A stretch of 64,000 nt of DNA from Phoronis australis. Taxonomy: Eukaryota > Phoronida > Phoronidae. The stretch spans positions 726,345-790,344 of the forward strand of contig NMRA01000102.1 of NCBI GenBank assembly GCA_002633005.1, read 5' to 3'. Shown here piece after piece: positions 24,133-34,459 of this stretch (position 1 is its first letter; each line of letters opens with the position of its first letter). The translations under genes and the position numbers were made by a program. The notes under the pieces are model-generated. The model saw nothing but the letters and a program-made list of their open reading frames with translations. It searched no databases and had not been told where the DNA came from.

Positions 24133-24472
24133 GACAAAGTCTTTGGAGATATTGATGTATGGATCTTCTGCGCTCATTAAAATTTTTTTTTTTATTGATA
24201 AATACTTCGAAAATCTTCGAGAAAACTTGAACGAGATTTTGAATTTCAAGAAGTGAATTCTCAACGAATTCAAAACACCATTGTTCAATGGACAAATTGA
24301 ATGCTCTGTGTAGGATCAACGGAGTTTCCTACCGCTCCTTTTATTGCTTTTTATTTTGATACCATTTTATATGAATTCTGCCTCTTGAACGTGGTCCGCT
24401 GATTGCTTTCATGGTTGTTTTTGCCCTCTTAAGAGACCACTCGCGTAGATGAAACAATCTTCCTCTCTGGTC
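24133..24472. other. Left flank of the transposon insertion (filled-allele contig)
   Basis: This stretch is repeated almost exactly at 24840-25176. It ends with the 8-base target CTCTGGTC at 24465-24472, immediately followed by the left inverted repeat of the transposon. It is interpreted as one allele, not as a genuine duplication. Confidence 0.7.
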
Positions 24473-24504
24473 TACAGCCGCTTGGGTTTATCGCAAATGA
24501 CGTC

Positions 24505-24535
<31 letters not shown>

Positions 24536-24838
24536 GATTACATAAAGGTTGGACACTTAAGGGCCTTTCATACTAACGTCGACGCGTCGATGGTTTGGGG
24601 AGTTGCGGTCAGTATGAACGCTTAACTCCGGTCCTGGATCGCAGTTAAGAGCTCCAGTTAACATCGCAGTTAATAGGTGGATTTAAGACCGCAGCGTCGA
24701 CGCTGCGGTGCAGTATGAACACTTAACTCCGGTCCAATCGAAGTTATCGCCAGGTGCCACTGTTATCATCAACAGTTACAGAGTAGTGCCGTCACTAATA
24801 ACTACTTATTTTTGGGTTTAATGATAACCAATCGATTT
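24473..24838. mobile_element. Left end of a heterozygous DNA transposon with 34-bp inverted repeat
   Basis: The left terminal inverted repeat is 24473-24506, beginning TACAGCCGCTTGGG and ending ATGACGTCAC. It matches the reverse complement of 27183-27216 at 32 of 34 positions. It is preceded by CTCTGGTC, which also follows the right end (27217-27224), an 8-bp target duplication. Inside lie a (TA)n run (24508-24534) and a small G/C-rich block (about 24568-24735). In that block CATACT and GTCGACGC words recur in inverted orientation, and the word CAGTATGAAC is repeated, perhaps a nested miniature element. The sequence stops at the single N (24839), so the transposon interior is missing. An 8-bp duplication and YAxxG tips fit hAT; P-type elements are an alternative. 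Confidence 0.7.
24508..24534. repeat. (TA)n microsatellite
   Basis: Uninterrupted TA run, directly inside the left inverted repeat of the transposon. Confidence 0.95.
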
Positions 24839-24839
24839 N
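24839..24839. other. Single-N contig join
   Basis: A lone N. The sequence to its right (24840 onwards) begins exactly with a second copy of 24133 onwards, a sign of an unmerged alternative allele. Confidence 0.9.
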
Positions 24840-26787
24840 ACAAAGTCTTTGGAGATATTGATGTATGGATCTTCTGCGCTCATTAAAAAAAATTTTTATT
24901 GATAAATACTTCGAAAATCTTCGAGAAATTTTGAACGAGATTTTGAATTTCAAGAAGTGAATTCTCAACGAATTCAAAACACCATTGTTCAATGGACAAA
25001 TTGAATGCTCTGTGTAGGATCAACGGAGTCTCCTACCGCTCCTTTTATTGCTTTTTATTTTGATACCATTTTATATGAATTCTGCCTCTTGAACGTGGTT
25101 CGCTGATTGCTTTCATGGTTGTTTTTGCCCTCTTAAGAGACCACTCGCGTAGATGAAACAATCTTCCTCTCTGGTCTTGTTTTGGTGAAGTGGCACAATA
25201 TTTATATCAAGAATGTTGATGCGTGGTGGAGGATAACCAGATGATGAAATCAACTGTCACTCTTCAAGATTTTAAGAATGATATAGACTAGCATATTAGA
25301 GTGTTTGAGCAGCATGCTTTTCATATTGATGGACCCCTTTAAGACGGAGTCCTCTCAGGGACAGCCGGTGACAATCGCCCTTTTGTAGTCTCATAATCCG
25401 AGCACTTTTGGCTAGACGAAGCAAATGGAATCCACACTGGTGATGAAAACACACACTATATCCATGCACAGTAAAAGGGGTACCAAGATTGGAATCCCAA
25501 ACGTGAAACTCTTTACTTTTGAAGATCGTTATAAGGAAAGACTTATTGATGAGCAAAGCGTTGATCGCACGAAATTCCCTGTTTCTATCAGCCATGTCTT
25601 ACTGCCGAATTAAGAAGGTCAGCGTACATGCACTTAGTCATCTTGGTATACAGTGTAGCACAAAAAGACTTCTGCAATTTTCCGGGGTGTAAAATTCACT
25701 GATAAACCGCTACAAGCTAATACTGGAATCGATCTGAAATGTCTAAAGTGAGGCAACCAAACTCCGTCCGTGTCCTGCACTTTCCCGGTTGCGCGTCCAG
25801 TACATATGTATGAGCGCAACCTTTCGATCATTGCTTAAAAACGTACATAAAGGGAATTATAGATCCAAAAGAAGCGTTCAATAAGGAAAACGCTTGAAAA
25901 CGCTTCCCGCGAGCGCTTCGAATTATTAGACGTCGCTAATAAACGATCTGCTTTCCGCGAGGCGCTTTCCAAAAATTCAACATGATCAATTGCAAAATTA
26001 TTTTTGCCTTGCTGCTGGGAGATTTCAAAGGACACAAACAGCAAGCTTTGCAAAACTCGTCTTCCTTTCTTTTCACATCTAAACGTGCTTAAACAGGTAA
26101 GACGGCAAGTTATTTTCTAGTGTTTAATTAAAGCTTAGACTTAACTGGGGTTTGTGAAATCTAATTCAAGAACTTTATAAAATTCCACAACTTTCTCGTT
26201 TTTGATGACAATTCCGTAGGTCGTTCCAATTTCACAATATGCTGAGGTCACTCCTACATGAAGGTCCAATCTGAGCTACTAAATTCATCTGGTTCACGGA
26301 ATGAACTTTGAGCGACTAAAGAGTCCATGAAAGTAAATGAATTTTACACAGAAACACGTCGCAGTTGATGTTTCATCGGCAGCTGAAGGCTTTTTAACCC
26401 TTTTTAAAATTTTCATTTAAACTTGTGTTTGCGCACGCGTCCGTTTGTCCACACTGATATACTGGCGGGAAAATCCGAAAATAGGACCATGGGCGAATAT
26501 TCGGAGAAAGACCTTTCAAAAACAAAACGTCAAATGAAACAAAACGCTCGCCCGGATGTAATTTCAGAAACTGTGTCATTAAAACTGGTCTTTGCACCCT
26601 GCCAATACGACAAGTAACCAACACATTCAATATCTCGATATTCAGTAGAGTGAAATCTCAATCCTAAAATTCTATGTCTTGTCAAAATTAACAAATTTCT
26701 ACATCGATATATATTACATAAGTATTTCAGAACTGTCCATCAGTGTTTAAAAACAAGCAAAACGTTACCCTAAATACGCTTTTTGGC
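24840..26787. other. 1.95-kb contig interpreted as the empty (uninserted) allele
   Basis: The whole contig is made of sequence found on both sides. 24840-25176 equals 24133-24472, and 25169-26787 equals 27217-28805 with some substitutions and small indels, for example about 24 extra bases near 26108. The join in the middle contains CTCTGGTC once (25169-25176), where the flanking contigs each have it next to a transposon end. It begins exactly after one N and ends exactly before the next. Short open frames in it (25425-25613, 25634-25831, 26423-26617 and others) recur in the other copy, but show no recognisable domain. Confidence 0.7.
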
Positions 26788-26788
26788 N
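26788..26788. other. Single-N contig join
   Basis: A lone N directly after the end of the empty-allele contig. Confidence 0.9.
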
Positions 26789-27216
26789 TCAGCATGGGAA
26801 TGAATAAATTTTGACGACTCTACAGTCCCAAGTACATCCAAGCCTCCCCAGGATGCCTACATTGCATTATATGAATTATAAACCAACAAAGGAAATCAAC
26901 ATAAAAAATATGGCGCAATTTCAGCATCAACGTCGCATATCACATCTGACGCAGCCAAGTCAAGTTATTTTTTGAAATTCATCCTGGTACGGGAATTGGG
27001 GATAGTTAGGCCTATAAAAGACCTTTAACCCAGCCGCAGAGCGTCTAAAGCCGCGCACCGTACCAGTGACTGCTGGCAACTCATCCTGACTCAACTTTAA
27101 CATCCTTCGCCGCAGAGATAACAACTCTTGGGCTGTCTCCGGTGAGTCCATTCTTTGTTGACTGATGTTTAGATAAAATTGAGTGACGTCATTTGCGATA
27201 AACCCAAGCGCCTGTG
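26789..27216. mobile_element. Right end of the heterozygous DNA transposon
   Basis: The right inverted repeat is 27183-27216 (GTGACGTCAT...GCGCCTGTG), followed by the target duplication CTCTGGTC at 27217-27224. A minus-strand frame enters through the inverted repeat and runs to a stop near 26960. It has protein-like fragments such as ISQQRMDSPETAQELLSLRR and VFYRPNYPQFPYQDEF. It may be the edge of an element-encoded protein, but I do not recognise it as a transposase. The rest of the element is absent from the assembly. Confidence 0.65.
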
Positions 27217-28805
27217 CTCTGGTCTTGTTTTGGTGAAGTGGCACAATATTTATATCAAGAATGTTGATGCGTGGTGGAGGATAACCAGATGATGGAATCA
27301 ACTGTCACTCTTCAAGATTTTAAGAATGATATAGACTAGCATATTAGAGTGTTTGAGCAGCATGCTTTTCATATTGATGGACCCCTTTAAGACGGAGTCC
27401 TCTCAGGGACAGCCGGTGACAATCGCCCTGTTGTAGTCTCATAATCCGAGCACTTTTGGCTAGACGAAGCAAATGGAATCCACACTGGTGATGAAAACAC
27501 ACACTATATCCATGCACAGTAAAAAGGGTACCAAGATTGGAATCTCAAACGTGAAACTCTTTACTTTTGAAGATCATTATAAGGAAAGACTTATTGATGA
27601 GCAAAGCGTTGATCGCACGAAATTCCCTGTTTCTATCAGCCATGTCTTACTGCCGGATTAAGAAGGTCAGCGTACATGCACTTAGTCATCTTGGTATACT
27701 GTGTAGCACACAAAGACTTCTGCAATTTTCCGGAGTGTAAAGTTCACTGATAAACCGCTACAAGCTAATACTGGAATCGGTCTGAAATGTCTAAAGTGAG
27801 GCAACCAAACTCCGTTCGTGTCCTGCACTTTCCCGGTTGCGCGTCCAGTACATATGTATGAGCGCAACCTTTCGATCATTGCTTAAAAACGTACATACAG
27901 GGAATTATAGATTCAAAAGAAGCGTTCAATAAGGAAAACGCTTGAAAATGCTTTTCGCGAGCGCTTCGAATTATTAGACGTCGCTAATAAAAGATCTGCT
28001 TTCCGCGAGGCGCTTTCCAAAAATTCAACATTATTAATTCCAAGATTATCTTTGCCTTGCTGCTGGGAGATTTCAAAGGACACACAACAGCAAGCTTTAC
28101 AAAACTCGTCTTCCTTTCTTTTCACATCTAAACGTGCTTAAACAGGTAAGACGGCAGCTTAGACTTAACTGGGGTTTGTGGAATCTAATTCAAGAACTTT
28201 ATAAAATTCCACAACTTTTTCGTTTTTGATGACAATTCCGTAGGTCGTTCCAATTTCACAATATGCCGAGGTCACTCCTAGGTCCAATCTGAGTTACTAG
28301 ATTCATCTGGTTCACAGAATGAACTTTGAGCGACTAAAGAGTCCATGAAAGTAAATGAATTTTACACAGAAACACGTCGCAGTTGATGTTTCATCGGCAG
28401 CTGAAGGCCTTTTAAACCTTTTTAAAATTTTCATTTAAACTTGTGTTTGCGCACGCTTCCGTTTGTCCACACTGATATACTAGCGGGAAAATCCGAAAGT
28501 AGGACCATGGGCAAATATCCGGAAAAAGACCTTTCAAAAACAAAGCGTCAAATTAAACAAAACGCACGCCCGGATTTAGTTTCAGAAACTGTGTCATTAA
28601 AACTGGTCTTCGCACCCTGCCAATACGACAAGTAACCAACACATTCAATATCTCGATATTCAGTAGAGTGAAATCTCAATCCTAAAATTCAATGTCTTGT
28701 CAAAATTAACAAATTTCTACATCGATATATATTACATAAGTATTTCAGAACTGTCCATCAGTGTTTAAAAACAAGCAAAACGTTACCCTAAATACGCTTT
28801 TTGGC
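27217..28805. other. Right flank of the transposon insertion (filled-allele contig)
   Basis: This is the allelic counterpart of 25169-26787. Frames conserved in both alleles (for example 28507-28635, MGKYPEKDLSKTKRQIKQNA) could be coding, but no family is recognised and no splice context is convincing. Confidence 0.6.
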
Positions 28806-28919
28806 GTGTTTCATGAAAAATATTCCAAAAATACGCTAATGGGACTACTTTTGGTTGTGGTTATGTTCGTAAATTCCCGGTAAGGCTAATTTTATTACTC
28901 GATATTAGTCGCTTTTTCA

Positions 28920-29141
28920 GATGCTGCCTTGGAAGTTCCTATGGAGCAAGGTGAAGACTCAGTGCTAAAATTCAGATTTATGTTAGAGGAAACTGTGCCA
29001 CACTATTCTTCCATTAATTTCAAGGCTCATTTTCGTATGATCCCGTGTAATCTTGTGGTACAGATATTTAACTTCACACCAAAAAATGTCTTTCAATTCA
29101 TATCTAGATTGCTGCTATATTCCGACTTTTTCTGGAACTGA
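28920..29141 (+). other. Possible exon upstream of the Harbinger relic
   Basis: After a TTTTTCAG acceptor-like site at about 28919-28920 a frame reads DAALEVPMEQGEDSVLKFRF, continues MLEETVPHYSSINFKAHF, and reaches a stop at 29139-29141. The first half is protein-like and the second half less so. It is unrecognised and could be a relic of the Harbinger element's accessory protein or unrelated. Confidence 0.2.
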
Positions 29142-29859
29142 CTGAAAACTAATTCATAGCCTGCGGGTTTTATTGTTGTTCTCTCTAAAACTGTCACCGA
29201 ATGCTAGTATAGCAAACTTAAATGTAATTCGGTGTAACGATTCAATTTTGTTAAATTTTCAGGAATTGCGTGAATCCTTGACACCGCTGCTACATGTAAA
29301 CAAGAAGTGGTCTTAAACTGTTGAGAAGAAAACTTTATCTACTGTGTGACTGCCAGCCAACAACGAGTGATACCGACGTGTGGCACACAGATTTAGAGTC
29401 AGCAAAGGTAAAATAGGAATGACCGATTTTGTTAACGTTACAGTAGATACTATTATGTATTGCAGTCAAAATAACTTATATTAGTGTAACCAGTTATGTT
29501 AACTTGAGCATTGGACTTAACTGGGCGTTGCCAATATTAGAAATAATTGCTCATGTGATGACAAAAAGGATGGTAACTGTTTTGAAATCCATTAAAAATT
29601 AACAGAAAACCTTTGCTTTTGAACTTAATAGGAGCGTTCCATCATTAGAAATGTGTCGTCTTGTACATCGTTGTTTCTTTGAGCCTGATGAAAGTGGACT
29701 GTAAATGTATGCGTTAATGTATTTTATTTCATCAGGCCTCCTCCATCTGACAGAGATCACGGTTTGTCACGCATTGCCATCATTGGCGAATATCCTCAGA
29801 CACAGCCTGTCAAATATGGTACTACACATTGTGATGGATCAAGGTGATTGATAGATACA

Positions 29860-30232
29860 GGCTGGCCTGGGTCAGTGTGTAGGCCTACATGTACATGAAC
29901 AGTCCTGTGCCAAGAATCCTACAGGAGTTTCCCACTGAGCCTCACTTGCTGGGTGACTCAACATACCGTTTGTCAGCCCATTTGTTAACGCGGCCGTCAG
30001 TGATGATGAGCATTTGGACGAAGTGAAAAATAAGTTCAACAACGCCCATGCATCTGCCCGAGTAAAACGGGCAAGTGGGCTTCTAAAGTGCATGTTCAGA
30101 AGATTGAAGTATTTAGAAATGCCTTTGGAAGATCATGTTCCACGAGTTATTGCTTCTTGTTGCGTGCCCTACAATTGCTTGGTGGAATGCGAGGGAAATG
30201 AGAAAGACGGCGACTTTGAGGTCATACCCTAG
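29860..30232 (+). pseudogene. Harbinger/PIF-type transposase (HARBI1-like) pseudogene fragment
   Basis: Three frame pieces reconstruct the C-terminal half of a DDE_4 transposase. They are GWPGSV (29860, normally followed by HDAR, here lost); NSPVPRILQEFPTEPHLLGD plus STYRLSAHLLTRPS (29898-29999); and, after a frameshift near 30000, DDEHLDEVKNKFNNAHASAR, VKRASGLLKCMFRRLKYLE and VIASCCVPYNCLVE, to a stop at 30230-30232. The expected catalytic Glu in the VERAFG-x-LK block is Lys here. The N-terminal half with the first Asp is not recognisable upstream. The copy is inactive and may be a transposon relic or a decayed host HARBI1-like gene. Confidence 0.8.
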
Positions 30233-31059
30233 CCGCCATAAGTAGCTTTCCCAAGTTTCTGGTTTGTGCCACTTTAAAGTCCCCCCCCCCCTAAACGGCG
30301 GTGAGGGGGGTTCGACATAAGCGACGACGGAGGTTGAAGTGGTGGCGATAGTGGGAAATCAGGCATTGTGACCACGGACTATGTACTTTGGTGAAATCAA
30401 ATACGTTTTTGCAGCAACACCTATTTCAGGTTCTGCTAAAGCGACCAAAGAACGTAAGTGTTGACAGGTCCTAGGTGGTAGCGGAGGGAATTGGGTATGA
30501 AGGTAAAACAGGTTTCCACTGCAGGGTTTGAAAAGGAGTAAAACTAGTGAACCAGCCCGCTGCTAAACTTGGGGATGGCGGAAGCAAATTCTGAAGTAGA
30601 TTGGCATGGAGTTCAGGTGGCGAACCTTGCAGTGCTTATGGAACGGAAAACATTCCACTCCATATCCACTGCACAAGGTATCACAGTGCAGTATCACTGA
30701 CCAATAACGTCAGAAGCCGCCATTTTACAAGATTACGAGAATGAGCTCTCAGTCATATTCTCGAAACACTCACCTTTGATTACACTCGTGGTTTTGCATG
30801 TTCTTGCGTGATCTCGCTTTGCTTGCAAGAATCTCTGTCTACGGGACGCCGCACGGATCTTCCGGGCTGGATTTACACAACCTAGTTATTTTGGTATGGA
30901 TGAAATTGGATTTTAATGTATTTTTACTAGGTTTGCCTTGTAGCAAGGTTGAAGCATTAGATGGTGAAAGTTCTTCTAGGAAAATACTGTAGGATTTTCA
31001 TGGACATTTCATGCCAGTCCAAAATTATCCACCTCTCCCGAAATGAAACCCTGGATCTC
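30233..31059. other. Non-coding stretch with a poly-C run
   Basis: It contains a run of at least ten C near 30281-30291. No supported gene. Confidence 0.35.
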
Positions 31060-31390
31060 TCGTTCACAGCGCCACCTCTCATAGCACTGAGAAAGAGTGT
31101 ATCTGCCAACTCAACTCCATGTGTTATCTAGATCATGCCGGGAACTGATGATAGATGTCACGTAAAATTGGCATTGCACCATTCAGTTAGGATTGGCATA
31201 TCTACACTGCACGTATTAATTAATAGGCCATGATAAAACTTCTGTGCAGATGTTTTCCAGCAAAGACTAAAACCAATTGAAAGCAGTAAATCATCGTCTA
31301 AGCCAACAAACAAACAAACAAAAGTATTTAAAGTTTAAGGGCCTGTGCAACTTCAAATAATAAAAACGACACTCCCAAGAATTGATTAAA

Positions 31391-31498
31391 ACATGTAAAT
31401 AGGTAAATAATACAACAAGAATGGATCAACTGAAATTTTCGGATGTAATAACGTCCTTTGTCAACAGAGACAGAAATAAAGTGAAATCAAACACTATA
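31391..31498 (-). mobile_element. Precisely bounded Penelope-like 3' tail inserted in duplication copy 2
   Basis: The reverse complement matches the tail at about 1505-1615 (TTTGATTTCACTT, GTTATTACATCCGAAAATTT and GATCCATTCTTGTTGT blocks). The paralogous copy 1 has GATTAAAACA joined almost directly to CATGATGGAG (21996-22026), whereas copy 2 has this tail between the same two words. That gives near-exact insertion limits for a severely 5'-truncated Penelope-like insertion. Confidence 0.75.
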
Positions 31499-31855
31499 TG
31501 CCATGATGGAGATGTCACACAAAAAAGAAAATCCAGATTAATGTACTTGTAACGTACTTGCGTGACCAAAAAGTACAATACCCAGGATAATGTACCGTTT
31601 GCCCATCCATGCCCAACCCCCATACATTTTGTTTGCTTACATACCCGAGAAAATAACATATTATAGCCTAAATTTAGTTATCCGACGAGGGAGCCTGAGA
31701 GCGCCAAATATCCTGCAATTTGATTTAGAAGCACTTCCCTATTTATTTTTGTATGGGAAAACCCCGAGAAACAATTTCTTGTCCATCTACTGAATAAGTA
31801 CCGCAGAATAAATGAAGGTGAAATTAACAATATCAGCATTCTCTGTTGTAGCGTA

Positions 31856-32200
31856 CTATTGTCCTTCATTCAATGTGATTTCACGGAAACCCATGTGGAC
31901 GACAAAACATCCGTAGGGGTACAGAATATCCACGACTTCCTGTTCGCTTACACTGTCTTTCTCGACTACATGTAGTTCTTCCGCTGTTGACTTGACGTGT
32001 ATTAGTTCAGTCTCGTCTTCTAAGATTTCACCAATGCCTTCGACAACCCCTCCATCATCAGGTGTTAGCGTTTCATGTTCTTCAGAATTTTCCAGCTCAA
32101 TAGCGATTGCGTCGTGGATGAGGTAAACCGCTGACTTGGGAGATGTTGTACTCATTTGGGTATGACTGAGCTCGTTGCTTAGATCACTTTCTATCAACAT
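31856..32200 (-). CDS. Unrecognised acidic protein, 114 codons (99 from the second Met)
   Basis: Minus-strand open frame. Two possible starts are 32200 and 32155; the second (MSTTSPKS) aligns with the start in the broken paralogue. The sequence is acidic in the middle (DAIAIELENSEEHETLTPDD, EGIGEILEDETELIHVKS, VVEKDSVSEQEVVDIL) and ends FREITLNEGQ. Frame and motifs are shared with 22417-22683 despite heavy base divergence, supporting real coding in the past. No signal peptide or transmembrane segment is evident, and no domain is recognised. An upstream exon may be 34986-35218. It could be a small host gene or an ORF of an unknown element. Confidence 0.45.
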   Translation of the reverse strand: MLIESDLSNELSHTQMSTTSPKSAVYLIHDAIAIELENSEEHETLTPDDGGVVEGIGEILEDETELIHVKSTAEELHVVEKDSVSEQEVVDILYPYGCFVVHMGFREITLNEGQ

Positions 32201-32609
32201 TTATTAGTTTTACAAAATTAAATTCCAGGTCGAATTGTATCTTGAAGTTCATGAATATTCTCGCCAAAACACGCAGCATTGAAGCGCATGGGGATGCTGT
32301 TACATTGTATTTTAACTCAAAACAATCAGCACTTTACCGGACGTATGTTTCCATTCTCGAGTACTGAATTATTTATTGATACTCGATTGTTAACACAGGC
32401 TTATTAGAAGGATACAAATCCCCCTTTTGGTGATTTCTGGCGATACTCATTCCGTCTACTGCTAATTTGGCTATGGCGTATCACGTGGGTCATGAAATCG
32501 GGGTTGAAATAAAACCATTCTTGCCGTTTCGCAGAATTGATATAATAATTCATGTTGGGTGATCTAGTTTCCCACATCAGTTGTGTTAATCGAATAAGGC
32601 ATAAGTCAA

Positions 32610-32850
32610 GCTTGCCAGTTTAGCAAACTTTGTAACTTTTGTGTTTTGCCAAGGGTCACAGAGTATTACTTGGTTTTAGAGAACGTCGCGGCATAGTCAT
32701 TTTAGTATCTGTTAAAAGGCCAAAACAGGGTATGGTGTCATTTTGAAGAGAAAAAAAAACGTCTTTTCCGTTTTTCTAATTTCTTTGTTTAGGCATGAGC
32801 GTATTCAGTTTTGAACTAGGTCGCGCACAATTACGTCTTGCAATAGAAGA
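32610..32850. repeat. Dispersed repeat, copy related to 7470-7710
   Basis: See 7470-7710. It lies within the 2.3-kb insertion in duplication copy 2. Confidence 0.5.
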
Positions 32851-33588
32851 ATGCAGTCATAATTAGCCCCTTTGGACTAAAAGTCTGAGAAATCCTACAA
32901 AGTGCCGAAAATTCGTCAACTTACCTTACACTGCTTTCTAGCAGCGACAAAGCGTTAGGCCTGAACAACGTCAAATCGAACGCGGTGATAAGCAACTGTA
33001 AAGTAACACATCCTGTAAAGCCACATTCTATACATTGTTCACATTTCAAAACGACGTTCTCCATTATTTCACAAACCCCCGGTAACAATTATACATATAG
33101 GGCCTACTCCACTTCCTGCAAATTGTTCGGTCGTCAATCCTCAGATATGACTTACTGTATCTTCCCAACTGTTAACGATCAATCGTTTAAAGAAAACACC
33201 GTGTCCGATAATCCTGAATTCTTCACTGATGCGAATACACAGAATGATTGGTATTGACCATCTATAGTCGACGTCAAACATGAAATGGTTGAAAATGACA
33301 GTGACTTCATTTTGTAAGATTTGCAGTATTCTCATTGTGGATATTGATACAAACCAATAACCATACGAATTTGTAAGCTCGTGGTGTTGAAATGTGAGCG
33401 ACGCCTCAAAACAGCCTAGAACAACTCATTACTACCGGACAAGGTAATATAAAACTACATTTACGCTAAGAAAAACGTGTTGATATTGACACGAGATTGT
33501 TGATCATCCAATGTCTCCATTTCTCTCTGGCATTCGCTTGCTTTAACCATGATTTCTTTTGTACTGGTTCTGAAGCTTTGCACGTTTG

Positions 33589-34459
33589 TCAACCTTCTCC
33601 GTGGCGGAAGAACCACTGATTTAGTCGATCTATTATTGGTTGTCCCGTACTTTCTGAAACAACAATTACATTCTGTAAATACCATATTTGCTAAAATAAA
33701 CGGCAGCGGGTTTGACAGGGGCCTATTGTTCTTTGTTGCACTTTTTATCCAGATGGACGTGGTCCATTAAGTCGATCTGCAGTGTAGTAGCAGAGACATT
33801 TCATGCATGCCCTGCGTTAAGTTCTTTATCTCTTATTGAAGGCATTTTGTAGAATGCAGATTTCCAATGTTTAAAGACTATCACTGTAACATTTGGATGA
33901 AAATTGACTTACTGATTTTGCTTTGGACAATTTTCCATCGCCAGAGTTCAGTTCCTTCAAGTTGAGGTTCCTTGCTGCATCTGGTACAGCCCTTTGCAAA
34001 AGAGAAATAGAGTTCGCTAGATTCCATTCTTTCCAAAGAATTGCGTAGAGTAATTATAGATAGTTTTGGTCTATTGGGACCATGCATAAACAAGTAAAAT
34101 GCGAGGAATGTCTCGGATTTGTAATTACAAACATGTCTTGCTCTTCATTCAGTGACTATGGTGTTGTTCGCCCTTAACCGTCTTTCCTACTGACACGTCT
34201 AAACAAGTGCAGTCCGTCTTGATCGCAAATTTCAATTTATGAATTACAGTCGTAACCAAAGTTTGAAATGTTTCATACCATGAGCACACCACATTTCTTC
34301 AGTGGTACTTCTTTAAAAACCTCTTGGTCCTTAGAAAGTAGCCCTTAAAAATACAGCACACCTTTTGAGTCCAGCAAGTTTGTTTACCATCCGGGATCTT
34401 CTAGACATGGCTTCACCGTGAACGCTCGCTACCTCGTCGTACCGTGCCCTAACAACCTG
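33589..34459 (-). CDS. Candidate three-exon minus-strand gene fragment
   Basis: Three minus-strand exons can be joined with matching phases. Exon a, 34459-34388: after TTGTTCAG, QVVRARYDEVASVHGEAMSR plus RSRM, then GTAAAC. Exon b, 33991-33913: after the pyrimidine-rich TTTCTCTTTTGCAAAG, GCTRCSKEPQLEGTELWRWK plus IVQSKI, then GTAAGTC. Exon c, 33653-33589: after TTGTTTCAG, STGQPIIDRLNQWFFRHGEG and a stop. All joins keep an open frame. I recognise no domain. A different frame of exon b (AVPDAARNLNLKEL) is also protein-like, so the reading is uncertain. The model lies entirely in the 2.3-kb insertion and may belong to an inserted element. Confidence 0.3.

Noticed and set aside
24133-28805. Recent tandem segmental duplication of 1.6 kb and 0.34 kb
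   Set aside because: Both duplicated blocks end exactly at single-N joins, and the middle contig is the empty site of a transposon insertion; an allelic explanation fits all junctions.
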